Position numbers and translations under genes: made by a program
NCBI RefSeq assembly: GCF_900182745.1
Contig: NZ_FXTY01000003.1
Coordinates: 62,001 to 126,000, forward strand
Direction: 5' to 3'
Source of the DNA: Shimia sagamensis
GTDB lineage: Bacteria; Pseudomonadota; Alphaproteobacteria; Rhodobacterales; Rhodobacteraceae
DNA: 64,000 bases
The notes under the pieces: generated by a model
Databases searched by the model: none
Seen by the model: the letters and a program-made list of their open reading frames with translations, nothing else
What the model was told of the DNA's origin: nothing
In this document: positions 7,504 to 16,262 of the stretch, piece after piece
How positions within the stretch are numbered: the first letter of the stretch is position 1
Layout of the letters: every line of letters starts with the position of its first letter

Positions 7504-8465
7504 TCGTCTGCAACAATCATGCCATGGGTGTTGAAGTCTTCCCACAACGCGGCAGGCACTGGCGCATTGAATTGCGTGATATTGCGCTTAAGCGACGTCG
7601 CCTTGCTGGTGCCGATCAACGTTGACGCTACAAGCGGATGCTGATCCGGATATTGAATAGCGGCCGCAGGCAACGCAGTGTCATGCTGTGCGCACACGGC
7701 TTCAAGATTGGCCACCTTTTCCAAGATCTCGGAAGAGGCAGGGGCATAGTTGTAATGTGCGCCGGGACGAGGACCGGTGGCCAGAATGCCAGAGTTGAAG
7801 ACACCTCCGATCACCAATCGCACATCGTGTTGACGCAGAAGCGGAAACAGGCGTTTGCGTGCCGATTGATCCAGCAATGTGTAGCGGCCTGCCAATAGGA
7901 TCAGATCCAACTCAAATTGCCCAAGCAATTCCTCACAGATCTCCACCGTGTTGACCCCAAGGCCAACCGCTTTCACAGTGCCATCCGCCTTGAGTTCTTC
8001 CAGAGCTTTCACGCCAGAATCCAATAACTGGGCCCGATGGTGTTTGGTGTTTGTGCCTGCGTCGGGATCCCCAATGTCATGCACAAACAGAATGTCGATG
8101 CGGTTCAACCCAAGACGCTGAAAGCTATCCTCAACGGACCGCATAATTCCGTCGTAGGTAAAGTCGAAATGCTGTTTGAAAGGCCAAGCATTATGAAAAC
8201 CATTGACGACCTCTGAAGGGTTGCTGTCCGGTGTAAGCACACGTCCTACTTTAGTGGACAGAACCCAGCCGCCTTTATCCCTTAAGAATTCACCAAGCAG
8301 GCCTTCAGAGGCCCCATTCCCATAGTGTGGAGCTGTATCAAAATATCGAATGCCGTTGTCCCAAGCGGTGGTTAGAACGTCCTGGACAGCGGATTTGCTG
8401 ACCGGCCTGTAGAGACCAGAGAGAGCTGCAGTGCCAAGAGCCAAGCGATGTGTGTCATTGAGCAT
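7500..8465 (-). CDS. Aldo/keto reductase, L-fucose (D-threo-aldose) dehydrogenase-like
   Basis: 321 residues with the AKR tetrad visible: Asp and Tyr in FDTAPHYGNG, Lys in LSTKVGR and His in ILFVHDIG. The early motif LGTAALSGLYRP and the PHYGNGASEGLLGEFL segment are typical of the D-threo-aldose 1-dehydrogenase / L-fucose dehydrogenase branch of this superfamily. It would oxidise the free sugar at C1 with NAD(P)+ to a lactone. It sits between the dehydratase and the lactonase genes, overlapping the latter by 4 bases, in the order expected for a non-phosphorylative pathway. The same branch contains pyridoxal 4-dehydrogenases, which is the main alternative. Confidence 0.87.
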   Translation of the reverse strand: MLNDTHRLALGTAALSGLYRPVSKSAVQDVLTTAWDNGIRYFDTAPHYGNGASEGLLGEFLRDKGGWVLSTKVGRVLTPDSNPSEVVNGFHNAWPFKQHFDFTYDGIMRSVEDSFQRLGLNRIDILFVHDIGDPDAGTNTKHHRAQLLDSGVKALEELKADGTVKAVGLGVNTVEICEELLGQFELDLILLAGRYTLLDQSARKRLFPLLRQHDVRLVIGGVFNSGILATGPRPGAHYNYAPASSEILEKVANLEAVCAQHDTALPAAAIQYPDQHPLVASTLIGTSKATSLKRNITQFNAPVPAALWEDFNTHGMIVADE

Positions 8466-8475
8466 TACGATTGCC

Positions 8476-9675
8476 TTAGTTGGGATGACATCCGGGCTCT
8501 TTCGGAGCCGCAGATTTATATGTCAGGACAAATTCGGCGTGCCCCAAGTCTTCAGAGGCGGTTTTTTGACCCTGGCCAAGGGACACCAGTCTCTCGACAA
8601 TCTCAGTACCGACATCTTGTAAGGTTGCACCGCCCTCCAACACCCGACCAGCGTTTACATCCATGTCGCCGGACATGCGTGTATATGTTTCCGGGTTGGC
8701 GCATACTTTGAGGACCGGAGAAATTGCCGATCCCACCACCGACCCGCGCCCGGTGACAAAGATCACAGCGTGCGCGCCACAAGAAATCAATTCAATGATT
8801 TCTGCAGTGTCGTTGATGTTCGGATAGCCATATTTGGGGGGGCCATCCGGCACGACGTCCAATAGATACAACCCGCCTGATGGGGCGGTTTGGGCGGGGC
8901 GGAGAATACCGGCGATCTTGCTTTGCCCCGACTTGGCATAGGCGCCGAGAGATTTCTCCTCGATCGTCGACAGTCCGCCAGTCGCATTGCCGTTAGAAAA
9001 AGAGCCATACCCCATCGCCGCATAGTATTTGGCTGCTTTATCCACCGAAGCGATGATCGCGGGCCGCAGGTCCGCATTGGCGGCACGATCCGCCATCACG
9101 TGTTCACAGCCGATCAGCTCACCGGTTTCCTCAAAAATGCAGGTTGCGCCCTCCTGGACCAACATGTCGAAGGCCACGCCGGCGGCCGGGTTTCCAGTAA
9201 TGCCAGATGTTGCGTCTGAGCCGCCACAAATGGTGCCAATCACCAGCTCAGACACCTCCATTTCGACCTTTGGCAAAGCCATGATTTCGGACTGGGTTTG
9301 TTGCACCCAGTCCCGTCCAGCTTTGATGGCAGCCCCCGTCCCCCCCACGTCTTGAATTGTGATGACATTCACCGGACGACCCGACGCGCGGATGGCCTCA
9401 GCCAATTGGCCTTTTTTGAAATTTTCGCATCCAAGCGAAACAAGTTGAACGGCCCCGACATTGGGGTGTGTGCACAAGGCCGCCATCATGTCTTGACCGT
9501 AGTCCGATGGAAAGCACCCAGAAAATCCTACAACCTGCACATCCCCGTCCGGAAAAGGCCGGGCAATCTGCTTGCAAACATGATGGGCGCATTCCACCAA
9601 ATATGCGACCAAGACAACGTTTCGAATACCTTTGCGGCCGTCTTTTCGCGGCCAAGCCATCATTGCGGTCATCAT
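8476..9675 (-). CDS. UxaA-family dehydratase, large (C-terminal) subunit
   Basis: 399 residues corresponding to the C-terminal catalytic part of altronate/galactarate dehydratases: the RKDGRKGIRNVV start, conserved Cys-containing stretches (LGCENF, GTICGGSDATSGITGNPA) and the late TGRGSVVGSAISPVLK. The Cys residues probably hold the iron-sulphur cluster or metal site. The N-terminal SAF domain of the usual fusion protein is encoded separately by the preceding gene, whose stop is directly next to this start. In this operon it most likely dehydrates a 6-deoxy-aldonate (fuconate or rhamnonate) to the 2-keto-3-deoxy acid. Split UxaA-type enzymes also include sulfolactate sulfo-lyase (SuyAB), but no sulfonate genes are nearby. 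Confidence 0.87.
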   Translation of the reverse strand: MMTAMMAWPRKDGRKGIRNVVLVAYLVECAHHVCKQIARPFPDGDVQVVGFSGCFPSDYGQDMMAALCTHPNVGAVQLVSLGCENFKKGQLAEAIRASGRPVNVITIQDVGGTGAAIKAGRDWVQQTQSEIMALPKVEMEVSELVIGTICGGSDATSGITGNPAAGVAFDMLVQEGATCIFEETGELIGCEHVMADRAANADLRPAIIASVDKAAKYYAAMGYGSFSNGNATGGLSTIEEKSLGAYAKSGQSKIAGILRPAQTAPSGGLYLLDVVPDGPPKYGYPNINDTAEIIELISCGAHAVIFVTGRGSVVGSAISPVLKVCANPETYTRMSGDMDVNAGRVLEGGATLQDVGTEIVERLVSLGQGQKTASEDLGHAEFVLTYKSAAPKEPGCHPN

Positions 9676-9975
9676 TTACTCCATCACCTCAACTTGGGTG
9701 TATCGGCTGGATAGGTTATGCACATGCACATGCGTCCCCAATGGGATGTCGGTCGCTGCAAATCCGATGGGAAAGCCGTATTTGACGATGTCTCGACCGG
9801 CAGGAATATTCTCTACCGCGAGTTTGTGGCCAAGCCCCAGTGTTTGCGGCACGACAACGTCGTGCCCTCGCAGACGAATGCACTCGCCTGCCAGTATTGT
9901 AGCCTTGATCACGGCGACATTATCGCCGTCGGCCAATACCAGAATCCGATGGTCGTTCTTTGAGTGTTCAGTCAC
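9676..9975 (-). CDS. UxaA-family dehydratase, small SAF-domain subunit
   Basis: 99 residues forming a single SAF domain (LADGDNVAVIKATILAGE, GHKLAVENIPAGRDIVKYG, GTHVHVHN). In altronate dehydratase this domain is the N-terminus of one chain; here it is a stand-alone subunit that should pair with the large subunit encoded immediately downstream. The start overlaps the stop of the GntR regulator gene as ATGA, so regulator and enzyme are cotranscribed. Confidence 0.87.
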   Translation of the reverse strand: MTEHSKNDHRILVLADGDNVAVIKATILAGECIRLRGHDVVVPQTLGLGHKLAVENIPAGRDIVKYGFPIGFAATDIPLGTHVHVHNLSSRYTQVEVME

Positions 9976-10874
9976 GTTTCAGTGTCCCATGTCACGCTGC
10001 CAAGGAGGGTTGTGCGGGCGGCATTCAAGTGCGCCTGAAAGAGATCGACGGCCCCCACTTTGTCGTCGGTCTTTAACGCATGTATCACTGCAAGGTGTTG
10101 CTCTGCGGCCACCAGGTTACGCTCGTGTTCGTCGCGCTTGTTCCATCGATAGTGGTAGTGGAAGATCACTGACACCAGTTCAAAGAAGTCGTCGATAAAC
10201 CTGTTGCTGAGACCGTCGAGCAAAATTCGGTGAAATTGCTCATCGAGACGCGGAAAATTGAGATACTCCGTGTCGATATTGCGAATGATTTTCTCATGAG
10301 CCTTATCTAGAGAGATCAGTTGTTTGAACGCAGTCTTATTTGACCCTGCCTCCACAAGGGATTGGAAGGCCCGCAGCTCAAACATCTCGCGCACATCAAA
10401 CAATTCGATGGCAAAATCTCGGGTAAAGCCACGCAACACCCAATGCCTGTTCGGCTCTTTCTCTATCAGGCCAAACCGAGAAAATTTAATCAGGCATTCG
10501 CGAAGCACCGAAGTGCTTGCGCCAAACGCTCTCACCATTTCACTCTCGTGCAGAATGGTCCCCGGTTTTAAATCGCCACCAAGAATGTATTCCATGAACT
10601 GGGTTTCGACGCGCTCACTGGTCGACAGTGTTTCTTCCCGCGCAAAGTAGTCCGTCGGGACTGGTTTGCGGAGAACGGTTTTGGTGCGTCCCGACCACTG
10701 AATAATCCCGCTGTCATTTAATTGGGTCAGCACAGCGCGGACGGTGGTCCGGCTGATCCCGAGGCGGTGCGTCAATTCAACCTCAGATGGCAATGTGCCC
10801 TCAAGCGGCAAAGTCGCCACAAAATCCAAGCTTCGGTTTAGGCTGTCTTTGTATGTTGAATTATCGCGTGACAT
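9972..10874 (-). CDS. GntR-family regulator with two winged-helix domains and FCD domain
   Basis: 300 residues, longer than the usual 220-240. Residues about 20-66 form one GntR winged helix (GTLPSEVELTHRLGISRTTV). Residues about 85-148 form a second one (GGDLKPGTILHESEMVRAFG followed by SVLRECLIKFSRFGLIE). An FCD ligand-binding domain follows (FELRAFQSL; later His residues in EQFHRILL, FHYHYRW and AAEQHLAVIHAL suit a metal-dependent ligand site). It is embedded in the operon it probably controls, between the RraA-like gene and the dehydratase, overlapping the latter. Regulators of this family in sugar-acid operons usually bind a pathway intermediate such as the 2-keto-3-deoxy acid. Which of the two winged helices contacts DNA is unclear. 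Confidence 0.88.
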   Translation of the reverse strand: MSRDNSTYKDSLNRSLDFVATLPLEGTLPSEVELTHRLGISRTTVRAVLTQLNDSGIIQWSGRTKTVLRKPVPTDYFAREETLSTSERVETQFMEYILGGDLKPGTILHESEMVRAFGASTSVLRECLIKFSRFGLIEKEPNRHWVLRGFTRDFAIELFDVREMFELRAFQSLVEAGSNKTAFKQLISLDKAHEKIIRNIDTEYLNFPRLDEQFHRILLDGLSNRFIDDFFELVSVIFHYHYRWNKRDEHERNLVAAEQHLAVIHALKTDDKVGAVDLFQAHLNAARTTLLGSVTWDTET

Positions 10875-10914
10875 GAAACGGCTCTGAATAATTTGAATTC
10901 TTTGGCAGACTGTC

Positions 10915-11586
10915 TTACATCACGCCAAAGGTTGCAAAGGCGTCTTGTGTCGACATGCCGCCCTTGATCGCATCGGCGACGTCGTTTTCAGTTGCAACTT
11001 TGACCAACGCATCTTGAATGGCTTGGCTCTCGACCTCTTGAGGGATGATCAAAACACCCTCGTCGTCGGCAAAAATGAGGTCGCCGGAATTTACACTAAC
11101 ACCCTCAATCGAAATCGGCACACGGTAGTCCAAAACCTTACCACGTACCCCCTGATCTTGCGCAAAGGTTCCACGTGAGAAGGTTGGGAAGCCAAGATGC
11201 TTGATTTCATCGCTGTCGCGCACGAAGCCGTCCAATACTGCACCAGCGGACTTCAGGTGAAGCGCACGCGTGGACATTAACCCTCCCCACAATGCGTATT
11301 CAAAAGAGCTGCCAGACGCGATGTAGATTTCGTCTTCTTTTAGATCATCCAAAGCTTCGAACATGAGGCCAAAAGGTTTGTCTGTTAATGGGCCATGGCC
11401 CTTACCTTCAAGGTAGTCCGCTTCCAAAACAGTCATTGCGCGGCCAGCGAGTTTTGTGCCGCATACAAGCGGTTTGATGGGTTGCGGCAGAAACTGCTTG
11501 CGGTACCCCAGCACATCAAGGACGTCGCCGATCACCGCAGTGAACAGCTTTTCTTTCATTGTTGAAAACAGTTCTTTGTCGGTCAT
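10915..11586 (-). CDS. RraA/HMG-aldolase-like family protein
   Basis: 223 residues from the ATG at 11586, which follows AAGGAACAGAAC. The fold markers are clear: IGDVLDVLGY, the substrate loop AGRAMTVLEADY, the GGLMSTRALHLKSAGAVLDG block and VRDSDEI with the Arg-Asp pair used by the metal-dependent pyruvate aldolases of this family. Members split 4-hydroxy-4-methyl-2-oxoglutarate or related keto acids; others are RNase E inhibitors. Inside a sugar-acid operon it may cleave the final keto-acid to pyruvate plus lactaldehyde or lactate, filling a step for which no other aldolase or hydrolase is present. That assignment is inference. Confidence 0.82.
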   Translation of the reverse strand: MTDKELFSTMKEKLFTAVIGDVLDVLGYRKQFLPQPIKPLVCGTKLAGRAMTVLEADYLEGKGHGPLTDKPFGLMFEALDDLKEDEIYIASGSSFEYALWGGLMSTRALHLKSAGAVLDGFVRDSDEIKHLGFPTFSRGTFAQDQGVRGKVLDYRVPISIEGVSVNSGDLIFADDEGVLIIPQEVESQAIQDALVKVATENDVADAIKGGMSTQDAFATFGVM

Positions 11587-11596
11587 GTTCTGTTCC

Positions 11597-12376
11597 TTAA
11601 AACCCTGTTGCTCCGCCACCATCGACAAGCAGGACCTGTCCGGTGACATATTTTGCAGCTGGCGCGCAGAGAAAGGCACAGGCCCATCCGATGTCTTCCG
11701 GATCTCCCAGGCTGCCCATGGGAATGCGGCTCATGATTTTTGCTTTACGTTCCGGGTCGCCTTTGGTCGCCGTCCGAAACACATCAGTATCGATCCAACC
11801 TGGCGCGACGCCGTTCACACGAATGCCACTTTGAGCAAATTCTGCGGACAGGGCGCGGATCACACCGTTGATCGCGGTCTTGGAGATAGTGTAGCCGGAC
11901 ACATTGGGTTGCCCGATGTAGGCTGTCATTGAAGAGATAAAAAGCACTGAGCCTTTGGTTCCCGCGTTCAACATCTGCCCCATCACGGCACGGCTCAATT
12001 CCAGAGCACCGCGCACATGCACATCAAACACGCTGTCAAAGTCGGCAAGATCAGACTGCATGAAGGGCTTTTTGATGGTGTTGCCTGCGTTGTTCACCAG
12101 AATATCAAAAGCGCCGTGATCGGCATGTAACTGTGCGGCGGCGGCGGGAATGGCCGCGACATCAGTCAAATCCAGCACTTGATAACTCGTACCCATGCCG
12201 ATTTCCGCACAGGCAGCCTGCAACACATCTTCGCGGCGTCCGGCAATCACTACCTTAGCGCCACTTTGCGCAAGGCTTGTTGCAATCGCCTTGCCAAGGC
12301 CTGTGCCACCTCCGGTCACCAGCGCGGTTTTCTTGCTCAAACCGTATTGTTCAGCGAGCCGCGTTGCGTCAGTCAT
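11597..12376 (-). CDS. Short-chain dehydrogenase/reductase (SDR)
   Basis: 259 residues, classical SDR. The Rossmann motif is TGGGTGLGKAIA, the NAG motif is NNAGN, and the catalytic Ser-Tyr-Lys are in ISSMTAYIGQPNVSGYTISK. The FabG/KduD-like ending VTGQVLLVDGGGATGF is present. It could be the 2-keto-3-deoxy-fuconate (or -rhamnonate) 4-dehydrogenase of a diketo-hydrolase route, as KduD-like SDRs do this in known pathways. It lies 10 bases upstream of the RraA-like gene and overlaps the Zn-dehydrogenase gene by 8 bases. Confidence 0.9.
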   Translation of the reverse strand: MTDATRLAEQYGLSKKTALVTGGGTGLGKAIATSLAQSGAKVVIAGRREDVLQAACAEIGMGTSYQVLDLTDVAAIPAAAAQLHADHGAFDILVNNAGNTIKKPFMQSDLADFDSVFDVHVRGALELSRAVMGQMLNAGTKGSVLFISSMTAYIGQPNVSGYTISKTAINGVIRALSAEFAQSGIRVNGVAPGWIDTDVFRTATKGDPERKAKIMSRIPMGSLGDPEDIGWACAFLCAPAAKYVTGQVLLVDGGGATGF

Positions 12377-13403
12377 TGTCGTTACCTTGCATGTCGATCA
12401 TTACCTTGAAAATATCTTGTCTGTTGGCTTCCCAAAACGGGAAGGCCTGTGCAGCGTCTTGCCATGAGAACACCCGAGAAATCAGTTTTTGGGCCAGTTC
12501 CGGCTTTGTTTGGAGATGATCGATGACAGCTTCGAAATCAGAGCGTGTCGCGTTCCGCGATCCCATGATGTCGAGTTCTTTGAGATTGAACAGCGACGTA
12601 TTGTAGCTGACTTCGGCTTTCGCGTAGCCAACATAGACCACGCGGCCCCCAAAACAGGTCAAGTCAACAGCACTGCGAAAAGTCTCGGGTAAACCCACTG
12701 CCTCGATGACAACATCCGCGCCATGTCCGTTGGTGAGTGTTGCCACACGATCCGACAGCGAATCCGTGAGCGGGTTTATGATGTCTTGCACGCCCAGACT
12801 GCGCAGTGTGGCCTGTTTTGCATCGCTAATTTCAACTGCGATCACGCGTGCACCGCGCGCCAGAGCGCCAACAACGGCACCAATTCCGATCATGCCGGCA
12901 CCAAGAACGACCACGGTGTCATTCTGGGTGACCGAACCACGTTGCACAGCATGAAATCCGACTGACAGAGGTTCAACCAAGGCTTGCTCTCGCAGGGAAA
13001 GCTGGTCGTTTAGGATCAGACGGTCATATGGGACGACCAGCTGAGAGGCCATGCCTCCGTCGCGTTGCACACCGAGTGTTTCGTTGAATTTACAAGCATT
13101 GGGCCGACCTGCGCGGCAGGCGGAGCATTTTTTACAAGCAGTGTAGGGAATTACAATCGCTGTAGCGCCGGACGTGTACTCGGTTGGCACGTCGGGGCCG
13201 GTTTGCACAATGGTACCACCAATTTCGTGGCCTGGTATGCGCGGTAGCTTGACGAGAGGATTAAAGCCGCGAAATGTATTGAGGTCACTGCCACACAGAC
13301 CGACACACCCAACCTCCAACAGGACGTCTTGCGGGCCCAATTTTGGCATTTCTACCGTAGTGAAGGCAGTTTCGCCAATGGAGGTGATGGCCAATGCTTG
13401 CAT
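12369..13403 (-). CDS. Zinc-dependent sugar/polyol dehydrogenase (MDR family)
   Basis: 344 residues from the ATG at 13403 (MQALAITSIGE); the frame is open further upstream without a ribosome binding site. Catalytic zinc ligands are in GLCGSDL and PGHEIGG, structural zinc cysteines in ACKKCSACRAGRPNAC, and the NAD-binding GAGMIGIGAV motif is intact. It resembles L-threonine/sorbitol/galactitol dehydrogenases. In this operon it could oxidise a hydroxyl of a 2-keto-3-deoxy acid, as in the L-rhamnonate or L-fuconate routes, or act on lactaldehyde. Two dehydrogenases (this and the SDR) in one pathway suggest sequential or alternative oxidation steps. Confidence 0.9.
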   Translation of the reverse strand: MQALAITSIGETAFTTVEMPKLGPQDVLLEVGCVGLCGSDLNTFRGFNPLVKLPRIPGHEIGGTIVQTGPDVPTEYTSGATAIVIPYTACKKCSACRAGRPNACKFNETLGVQRDGGMASQLVVPYDRLILNDQLSLREQALVEPLSVGFHAVQRGSVTQNDTVVVLGAGMIGIGAVVGALARGARVIAVEISDAKQATLRSLGVQDIINPLTDSLSDRVATLTNGHGADVVIEAVGLPETFRSAVDLTCFGGRVVYVGYAKAEVSYNTSLFNLKELDIMGSRNATRSDFEAVIDHLQTKPELAQKLISRVFSWQDAAQAFPFWEANRQDIFKVMIDMQGNDND

Positions 13404-13475
13404 GGGTTTGGGCGTCCTTCGAATTGGGTTTGGAACAGCCGCCTGCCACATGGCAGGCGGCCAAAGTGGCATGTC

Positions 13476-14387
13476 TTACTTGAAGTCGCCGACGTTGTCT
13501 GAGGTGATCAAGATGCCGTCAATTGGTGTGAAACTTGGAACCTCTTCGCCTTTGATCAGGCCGATGAGGTTTGTCACCGCCTCAACCCCCATGCGCGTGT
13601 TGTCCTGTTTGATCGTTGCGGCCTGCTCGCCGGCCTCAATGGAAACAAGATTGGCGGGGTTGCCGTCAAAGCCAACAATGACCAAGTCATCGATTTTGCC
13701 AAGCTCAGTGGCCGCAGAAACCGCAGCAAGAGCGCCCGGATCCCAGGCCGAGAAGATGGCTTTGATATCCGGATTGGACTGCAAGAAGTTAACGGTGGTT
13801 TCATAGGCGCAGGCGTCTTGCCAGTCACAGATCTGGAAAATCACTTCGTGACCGGCGGCCTCTGCAGCGATTTTAACCCCATCGCGACGCGCATTGCCGG
13901 TCTGGTGTCCGGCAGAGCCGCCGAGGATCAGGACCGATCCGCTGTCCAGTTTGTCGACAATATAGCTGCCAGCAATCGAGGCCGCCGCAAGGTTGTCGGT
14001 TTGAACCAGGCTGGCAACATGCTCATGTTCGATGCCAGTGTCCACAGCAACAACGGGAATGCCTTTGCGCTTCGCGTTATCCAGCGACGCATCGAAGGCC
14101 CGGTTGTCAACAGACCCAATAATAATGCCATCAACACCCATGTTAATCGCGCGATCGACAGCATCTTTTTGTGCCGCAGCGTCTGCAGAAGACGCTGTCA
14201 GATCAATGAGTTCGACACCCATTTCCTCAGCCTGAGCTGCAGCAGATTTCGCCACGCCAATCCAAAATGTATTGTCTGTCGAATAACCGGTGTAAGCGAT
14301 GCGCAGATCATCTGCGAATACGGCTCCTGCGGTCAATGCGGATACCGCGACAGATGCCACCATCCCCTTGAGTGCTTTAATTTTCAT
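13476..14387 (-). CDS. Sugar ABC transporter periplasmic binding protein (FrcB-like)
   Basis: 303 residues from the ATG at 14387, preceded by GGGAGGAAGACC. The first 23 residues are a signal peptide ending at VFA-D. The rest is a Peripla_BP_4 ribose/fructose-type binding protein: TGYSTDNTFWIGVAKSA, a DGIIIGSVD hinge segment and IVGFDGNPANL near the end. It delivers a monosaccharide to the permease and ATPase encoded just upstream. The substrate is inferred from the enzymes downstream to be a 6-deoxy hexose. An approximately 100-base gap with a weakly conserved reading frame separates it from the permease gene. Confidence 0.92.
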   Translation of the reverse strand: MKIKALKGMVASVAVSALTAGAVFADDLRIAYTGYSTDNTFWIGVAKSAAAQAEEMGVELIDLTASSADAAAQKDAVDRAINMGVDGIIIGSVDNRAFDASLDNAKRKGIPVVAVDTGIEHEHVASLVQTDNLAAASIAGSYIVDKLDSGSVLILGGSAGHQTGNARRDGVKIAAEAAGHEVIFQICDWQDACAYETTVNFLQSNPDIKAIFSAWDPGALAAVSAATELGKIDDLVIVGFDGNPANLVSIEAGEQAATIKQDNTRMGVEAVTNLIGLIKGEEVPSFTPIDGILITSDNVGDFK

Positions 14388-14488
14388 TGGTCTTCCTCCC
14401 TTTGGCTTCTTTGAGTGCCCGAGTTTCGGGCGGTCTTTTCCCGCGGGCGCTCCTCCACGCCCGTCAGAATTTTCAGATTTGATGTGCG

Positions 14489-15481
14489 CTAGCGGCTTGG
14501 TCGGCGCCAAACGTCCCAGTAAACGGCGACAATAATGATGATGCCGATAGCGATGCGCTGAACTGAGGTTCCGACGCCGAGATATGACAGCCCCACGATG
14601 ATGGTCTGCATGATCAGCATGCCAATAAGAGTTTTTCCAACCCCGCCACGGCCGCCAAACAGGCTTGTACCGCCAATCACCACAGCGGCGATTGCAAACA
14701 ACTCATAGCTCTGACCGCGCGCTGGCATTGCGAAGTTCAGTTTGGAGACCTCAAGAATGGCTGCTGTTGCTGCGAGAACGCCGCCCAACATGTAGTAGTA
14801 GATCCGACTTTTACGCACGTTGACACCTGACAGGCGGGCCACTTCTTCGTTGCCTCCAATGGCGAAGGCATGGTTGCCCAACTGTGTCTTTGTAAGGAAC
14901 AGCCCAGTCACAAGCGCCACTCCGAACATGATCAGCATTGGCACCAGATACCCCGACCCCAACATCTGAAAGCTATCGGGAAAGCGCGACAAGTCCCGCC
15001 CACTTGCAAGGATTTCGGCGATCCCTTTATAGGCTGTTAGTCCGCCCAGCGTGACAATGAAGGCAGGCACTTTGGTGAACACCTGAATGGTGCCATTGAG
15101 TGCTCCCATTGCGGCGCCAGCCAGCAGTCCAATGAGGACCGCAACCACCACAGGTAGCTGATATTCGGCCAAAGCAATGCCCACAATTACGCCGACAACG
15201 GCAAAAATCGAGCCCACAGAAAGATCCAAGCCACCGGATATCAACACAACCGTGGTGCCGCAGGCGAGGATGGCAAGAATGGAGGCCTGGCCAAAAATCG
15301 ACAACAGAGTGTCTAGGCTTCTGAATGGTTCAGACAGGGTGAAGAACACCAAATAGATCAGTACAAGCGCTGCCAATACCTGCCAGATCTGCAGAAACTG
15401 GTGTTTCAGGACTGCAAAACTGGAGCCGTCGGCGGAGGGTGTGGAAAACTGGGTAGAAGAGTTTTGAGTCATGTCTGTCAT
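14489..15481 (-). CDS. Sugar ABC transporter permease (FrcC/RbsC-like)
   Basis: 330 residues with around ten hydrophobic segments and the BPD_transp_2 signatures SGGLDLSVGSIFAVVGVIVG and GGNEEVARLSGVNV. It is the membrane channel of the importer. Its start lies one base after the stop of the ATPase gene, so the two are coupled. Confidence 0.93.
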   Translation of the reverse strand: MTDMTQNSSTQFSTPSADGSSFAVLKHQFLQIWQVLAALVLIYLVFFTLSEPFRSLDTLLSIFGQASILAILACGTTVVLISGGLDLSVGSIFAVVGVIVGIALAEYQLPVVVAVLIGLLAGAAMGALNGTIQVFTKVPAFIVTLGGLTAYKGIAEILASGRDLSRFPDSFQMLGSGYLVPMLIMFGVALVTGLFLTKTQLGNHAFAIGGNEEVARLSGVNVRKSRIYYYMLGGVLAATAAILEVSKLNFAMPARGQSYELFAIAAVVIGGTSLFGGRGGVGKTLIGMLIMQTIIVGLSYLGVGTSVQRIAIGIIIIVAVYWDVWRRPSR

Positions 15482-15482
15482 C

Positions 15483-16262
15483 TCAAGCGGCCTTGTCTTC
15501 GGATGCGCCGGTGATCAAACCGACAAGCGTATCGCCATCCACATCTTTCACGTCGCGCACAGCCGCTAGACGGCCGAGGCGCAAAACCATGACACGATCA
15601 CAATAGTTCATGACATGCTGCATGTTGTGGGTAATCATAATGACGGACAATCCGTGATCCTTCAGGGAGCGCACCAGATCCATCGCCATTTTGCTTTCCC
15701 GCACGCCGAGCGCAGCCGTGGGTTCATCCAGAATGGCAATGCGCTTGCCAAACATTACGGTTTTCGCCAAGGCCACAGCTTGGCGTTGACCACCGGAGAA
15801 GGCTTCGGCTTCGCGATAAATATCGGCGATGCGAATATCCAACTTTTGAAACAGCGCGCGGATTTCAGCGTCCATTTTTGGGAAATCCAACGTGCCAAAC
15901 AGCCGGCCCAAAATGTCGTTACGGATTAACTCGCGCCCGAGAAACATGTTCTTTGTGATGGACAATTCGTTGACCAGTGCCAAGTCTTGATAAACTGTTT
16001 CAATGCCCGCTGCTTTCGCATCGGTCGGCGAGTTGATCTGTACCTCGTGACCATCCATTTCGATGGTTCCGGAGGTTTTGGGAATTGCGCCGGTCAATGC
16101 TTTGATCAGCGTTGATTTCCCGGCGCCATTATCACCCACAACTGCCAGAACTTCCCCCTCATGCAGGTCAAGATCCACAGTTTCGAGCGCAACTACCCCG
16201 CCATAGTGTTTACTAACGCCCCGGGCGCGCAGAATGGGTTTTTTGCCATCTTGGCTGGCCAT
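15483..16262 (-). CDS. Sugar ABC transporter ATPase, single-domain (FrcA-like)
   Basis: 259 residues from the ATG at 16262, preceded by GGGAGGAAAAATC. Walker A GDNGAGKST, Q-loop VYQDLALV, signature FSGGQRQAVALAK and Walker B IAILDEPTAAL are intact. It has only one nucleotide-binding domain, unlike RbsA or MglA which have two; this is the FrcBCA type found in alphaproteobacteria and two copies would pair. It is the first gene of the twelve-gene operon, so the operon promoter lies upstream of 16262. Confidence 0.93.
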   Translation of the reverse strand: MASQDGKKPILRARGVSKHYGGVVALETVDLDLHEGEVLAVVGDNGAGKSTLIKALTGAIPKTSGTIEMDGHEVQINSPTDAKAAGIETVYQDLALVNELSITKNMFLGRELIRNDILGRLFGTLDFPKMDAEIRALFQKLDIRIADIYREAEAFSGGQRQAVALAKTVMFGKRIAILDEPTAALGVRESKMAMDLVRSLKDHGLSVIMITHNMQHVMNYCDRVMVLRLGRLAAVRDVKDVDGDTLVGLITGASEDKAA

